Source: Nitrospirota bacterium (GTDB lineage: Bacteria > Nitrospirota > Nitrospiria > Nitrospirales > Nitrospiraceae). From it: a DNA stretch of 9,020 nucleotides. Positions 7,418 to 9,020 of this stretch are shown here, piece by piece. Made by a program: the position numbers and the translations under genes. The notes beneath the pieces were generated by a model. The model saw only the letters and a list, made by a program, of their open reading frames with translations, was not told where the DNA came from and searched no databases. The stretch lies in NCBI GenBank assembly GCA_016222925.1, contig JACRQB010000044.1, forward strand, positions 1-9,020. The letters are read 5' to 3'. Numbering within the stretch: position 1 is the stretch's first letter; each line of letters opens with the position of its first letter.

Positions 7418-7563
7418 GGTTACTCTATGAAGCGGAGGAACAGTGGGAGAAGGCCGCTTACGCATTCGAGTCAATTCCTTCATTCCATGATGTGCCACAG
7501 CGACTGGTGGCCTTGAAGGAAAAACAAGGAGGAGGGGAGGTTGGTTTTCGGTACGCCTCGTAG
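7324..7563 (+). pseudogene. C-terminal helical repeat of the TPR protein, displaced by a 1-nt frame shift
   Basis: In the -1 frame relative to the preceding gene the sequence reads GLETVLADPRCQG, then YELGLLYEAEEQWEKAAYAF, then ESIPSFHDVPQRLVALKEK, a convincing TPR-type helical segment with a natural end at the TAG of 7561-7563. It has no ribosome binding site or good start of its own. The best explanation is that it is the true C-terminus of the upstream TPR protein. The frame change most likely occurs at the A-rich stretch around 7315-7323 (AAAGAAAAAC), where a run of five A bases could have lost one base in the genome or in sequencing. Restoring one base would give a protein of about 654 residues. 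Programmed -1 slippage at A-AAG is possible but less likely. Confidence 0.75.
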
Positions 7564-7590
7564 GGTCCAATCTTCGTTCTCAATCACAAC

Positions 7591-8250
7591 TTAGTTCACT
7601 CGATTCGGCGCTGGTCGACCTCCCAACACGGCCGCAATATTGTCGAGGCAGATGAGCCCCATACGTACACGCGTCTCAAGTGTGGCCGATCCGAGGTGAG
7701 GAAGAAGAACCACATTCGGCAGCGTTATCAAACCAGCAGAAACCATCGGTTCGTGTTCGTAGACATCCAGCCCAGCGCCCGCGATTGTGTGTGCCTCAAG
7801 CGCCGACACCAGCGCCGCCTCATCAATCACCGGTCCGCGGGATGTGTTGATGAGGTAGGCGGTTGGTTTCATCAGCCTAAGCTCGCGTCGTCCGATCAGG
7901 TGACGAGTCGTACCGGTGAGAGGGACATGGAGGGAAAGAAAGTCGGATTTTGCCAGGACTGTATCGAGAGGGTGCCATTCCCAGGTGAGGCCTGGTGGAG
8001 TGGGAACGGGGTGACGGCCGGCATAGATCACCGACATTCGAAATCCGGACGCTCGTTGCGCGACAGCCTGGCCAATGCGTCCCATGCCGACAATGCCCAG
8101 CGTTTTGCCAGAGACATCGGCGCCCAACAGTTGGGTAGGCGTCCACCCAGGCCAGTCGCCGGTCCGAATCCAGGTGTCTCCCTTGGCGATATGCCGTGCC
8201 AGCGCCAGCAACACCGCCCACGTCAAATCAGCAGTAGCATCGGTCAGCAC
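7591..8250 (-). pseudogene. D-2-hydroxyacid dehydrogenase (glycerate/glyoxylate type), C-terminal part
   Basis: Enzymes of this family reduce glyoxylate or hydroxypyruvate, or oxidise D-glycerate, with NAD(P)H. This 219-codon segment, counted from the GTG at 8250, contains the whole nucleotide-binding domain: GIVGMGRIG (52-60, the GxGxxG fold), the catalytic arginine in NTSRGP (Arg138), the glutamate in DVYEHEP (Glu167) and the histidine in LPHLGSAT (His185). The 29- and 47-residue spacings match Arg/Glu/His in GyaR/GhrB-type enzymes. The frame continues upstream of 8250 as TVTNTPD, which is the normal sequence before this point, up to a stop at 8278-8280. The GTG at 8250 is thus an internal codon, not a real start. 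The N-terminal domain follows in another frame, and the segment that should link them is missing. The gene converges on the TPR gene, with 27 nt between them and no evident terminator. Confidence 0.85.
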
Positions 8251-8428
8251 GTCCGGGGTATTGGTAACGGTGATGAATCACAGCATCCGCTTGTGCAACA
8301 CCTTGGTGGAGTTCCTCCAGCGTTGGTGACCGATCCGCCGGTTTGGCAGGCACGTGGTAGTGTCGAGGAATTGCGTCCAACACTGGCTGTGGTAACAGGC
8401 GGGTGATATATAAGGTTGGACGACCCAT
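8228..8428 (-). pseudogene. D-2-hydroxyacid dehydrogenase, N-terminal part
   Basis: From the ATG at 8426-8428 the frame reads MGRPTLYITRLLPQPVLDAI and continues to GVAQADAVI (residue 51), the normal N-terminal start of a GyaR/GhrB-like enzyme. It then runs into out-of-frame sequence and stops at 8228-8230. In intact relatives about 40-50 residues follow here, including the VGYDNID substrate-binding loop, before VTNTPxVLT. Here the nucleotide sequence jumps straight to that motif in another frame, with the junction close to 8272-8277. The combined locus 7591-8428 is 838 nt, not a multiple of three, and shorter than the roughly 960-990 nt expected. An alternative upstream ATG at 8557 gives an unrelated extension across the divergent intergenic region and is not favoured. 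Confidence 0.82.
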
Positions 8429-8437
8429 CGTGGGCCT

Positions 8438-8467
8438 ATTGTAGGAGAAATCGAAGCCCACGGACAA
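8438..8467 (-). promoter_or_regulatory. Candidate promoter of the hydroxyacid dehydrogenase gene, near-leaderless
   Basis: On the minus strand TTGTCC (8462-8467) and TACAAT (8438-8443, 5 of 6) are 18 nt apart. Transcription would start only about 2-3 nt before the ATG at 8428, which agrees with the lack of a clear Shine-Dalgarno there. If real, the mRNA would be almost leaderless. Confidence 0.35.
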
Positions 8468-8515
8468 CGACTTTGGTTCTTCAAGGAATTGACTGACTAG
8501 GATACGCGACCCCTT

Positions 8516-9020
8516 ATGAGCGCCTCTTCGCCATTGATCCGCCCGACGAAATCTCATGCGGTCGCCAACGATCTTCGTGCGTTGTTGGGATCCGAGAAAG
8601 TCAAAGACGATGGACCGACGCTCACAGCCTATGCTGTGGACGCCAGCATCTATCGCATTCCTCCACAGGCAGTCGTCCTCGTTGAGTCGGAAGATGATAT
8701 TGCCGCAACCATCGGCTATGCTCGGTCGCGAGGAATTCCGCTGACCCCTCGAGCAGCCGGCACCAATCTCACCGGCTCCGCAATCGGTTCAGGGATCATC
8801 CTTGACGTCTCACGTCTCAATCGAATCCTTGAGCTGAATCGAGAGGAGAAATGGGCGCGAGTCCAACCGGGAATCGTCTTGGCAGAATTGAACAAACAGC
8901 TCAGTGCTCACAGACTTATGTTTGGGCCAGACCCTTCAAGCGGCGACATGTGCAAACTGGGCGGCATGGTCGCCAACAATTCTTCAGGCCCCCATACGCT
9001 CCGCTACGGCTCGGTCAAAG
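8516..9020 (+). CDS. FAD-binding oxidoreductase (GlcD/D-lactate dehydrogenase type), N-terminal part, cut by window end
   Basis: Flavoproteins of this class oxidise D-2-hydroxyacids such as glycolate or D-lactate. From the ATG at 8516 the frame is open for 168 codons to the window edge. After about 50 residues it enters a PCMH-type FAD-binding domain: QAVVLVESEDDIAATIGYAR (51-70), the FAD pyrophosphate-binding loop TPRAAGTNLTGSAIGSG (77-93), then the second FAD-binding segment GPDPSSGDMCKLGGMVANN (137-155) followed by SSGPHTLRYGSVK. The last segment resembles large enzymes that fuse this domain to a C-terminal Fe-S (GlpC-like) half, such as YdiJ, but the window ends before that can be seen. 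The ribosome binding site is weak (AGGA at 8499-8502, 13 nt away). The gene is divergent from the broken hydroxyacid dehydrogenase, with 87 nt between the two starts, and the two could share 2-hydroxyacid metabolism. Confidence 0.88.
   Translation, partial: MSASSPLIRPTKSHAVANDLRALLGSEKVKDDGPTLTAYAVDASIYRIPPQAVVLVESEDDIAATIGYARSRGIPLTPRAAGTNLTGSAIGSGIILDVSRLNRILELNREEKWARVQPGIVLAELNKQLSAHRLMFGPDPSSGDMCKLGGMVANNSSGPHTLRYGSVK

Noticed and set aside
7696..8406. 236-codon plus-strand ORF opposite the hydroxyacid dehydrogenase
   Set aside because: The antisense strand encodes unmistakable dehydrogenase motifs. The plus-strand product is Arg/His/Gln-rich with no recognisable domain.
1..9020. tRNA, rRNA, CRISPR array, transposase or phage gene
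   Set aside because: I saw no spaced direct repeats, no transposase or integrase motifs and no RNA-gene signatures on either strand by eye.

Overview
The window looks like chromosomal DNA of a Gram-negative (diderm) bacterium. It carries three parts of the lipopolysaccharide machinery (LpxD, LptF, LptG), is moderately GC-rich, and has strong AAGGAGG-type ribosome binding sites. The combination of genes and protein style (ACP with a lysine-rich tail, large TPR protein with a Pro/Ala/Ser-rich region) made me think of Nitrospira or a relative, but that is an impression from memory, not a database result.

Positions 3-4928, minus strand: one probable operon transcribed leftward in the order lptF - lptG - fabF-like - acyl carrier protein - lpxD. 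Junctions are tight (4 nt between lptF and lptG, 77 nt before fabF, 79 nt before the ACP gene, and an ATGA overlap between ACP and lpxD). A good sigma70-type promoter (TTTACA-17-TATAGT, minus strand) lies just upstream of lptF. LptF and LptG are the inner-membrane permease subunits that extract LPS. LpxD adds the second 3-hydroxyacyl chain to the lipid A precursor and takes that chain from an ACP. The embedded ketosynthase and ACP genes would fit a dedicated acyl supply for lipid A. The ketosynthase, however, lacks about 70 residues including the catalytic cysteine.

Positions 4929-5600, plus strand: a divergent intergenic region with candidate promoters, a small inverted repeat, a long leader carrying a hairpin, and a CspA-family cold-shock gene (GTG start at 5221). 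Just after it lies a perfect 50-bp palindrome (5464-5513).

Positions 5600-7563, plus strand: a large tetratricopeptide-repeat protein whose C-terminus is displaced into another frame by an apparent 1-nt shift near 7319-7323.

Positions 7591-8428, minus strand: a D-2-hydroxyacid (glycerate/glyoxylate-type) dehydrogenase broken by an internal deletion with a frame change. Positions 8516-9020, plus strand: the N-terminal 168 residues of an FAD-binding (GlcD/D-lactate dehydrogenase-type) oxidoreductase that runs off the window.

No new defence or mobile system is evident. The most striking point is that three separate genes carry lesions (one in-frame deletion, one 1-nt shift, one out-of-frame deletion) within 6 kb. 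This is either gene decay or a sign of assembly or sequencing error.
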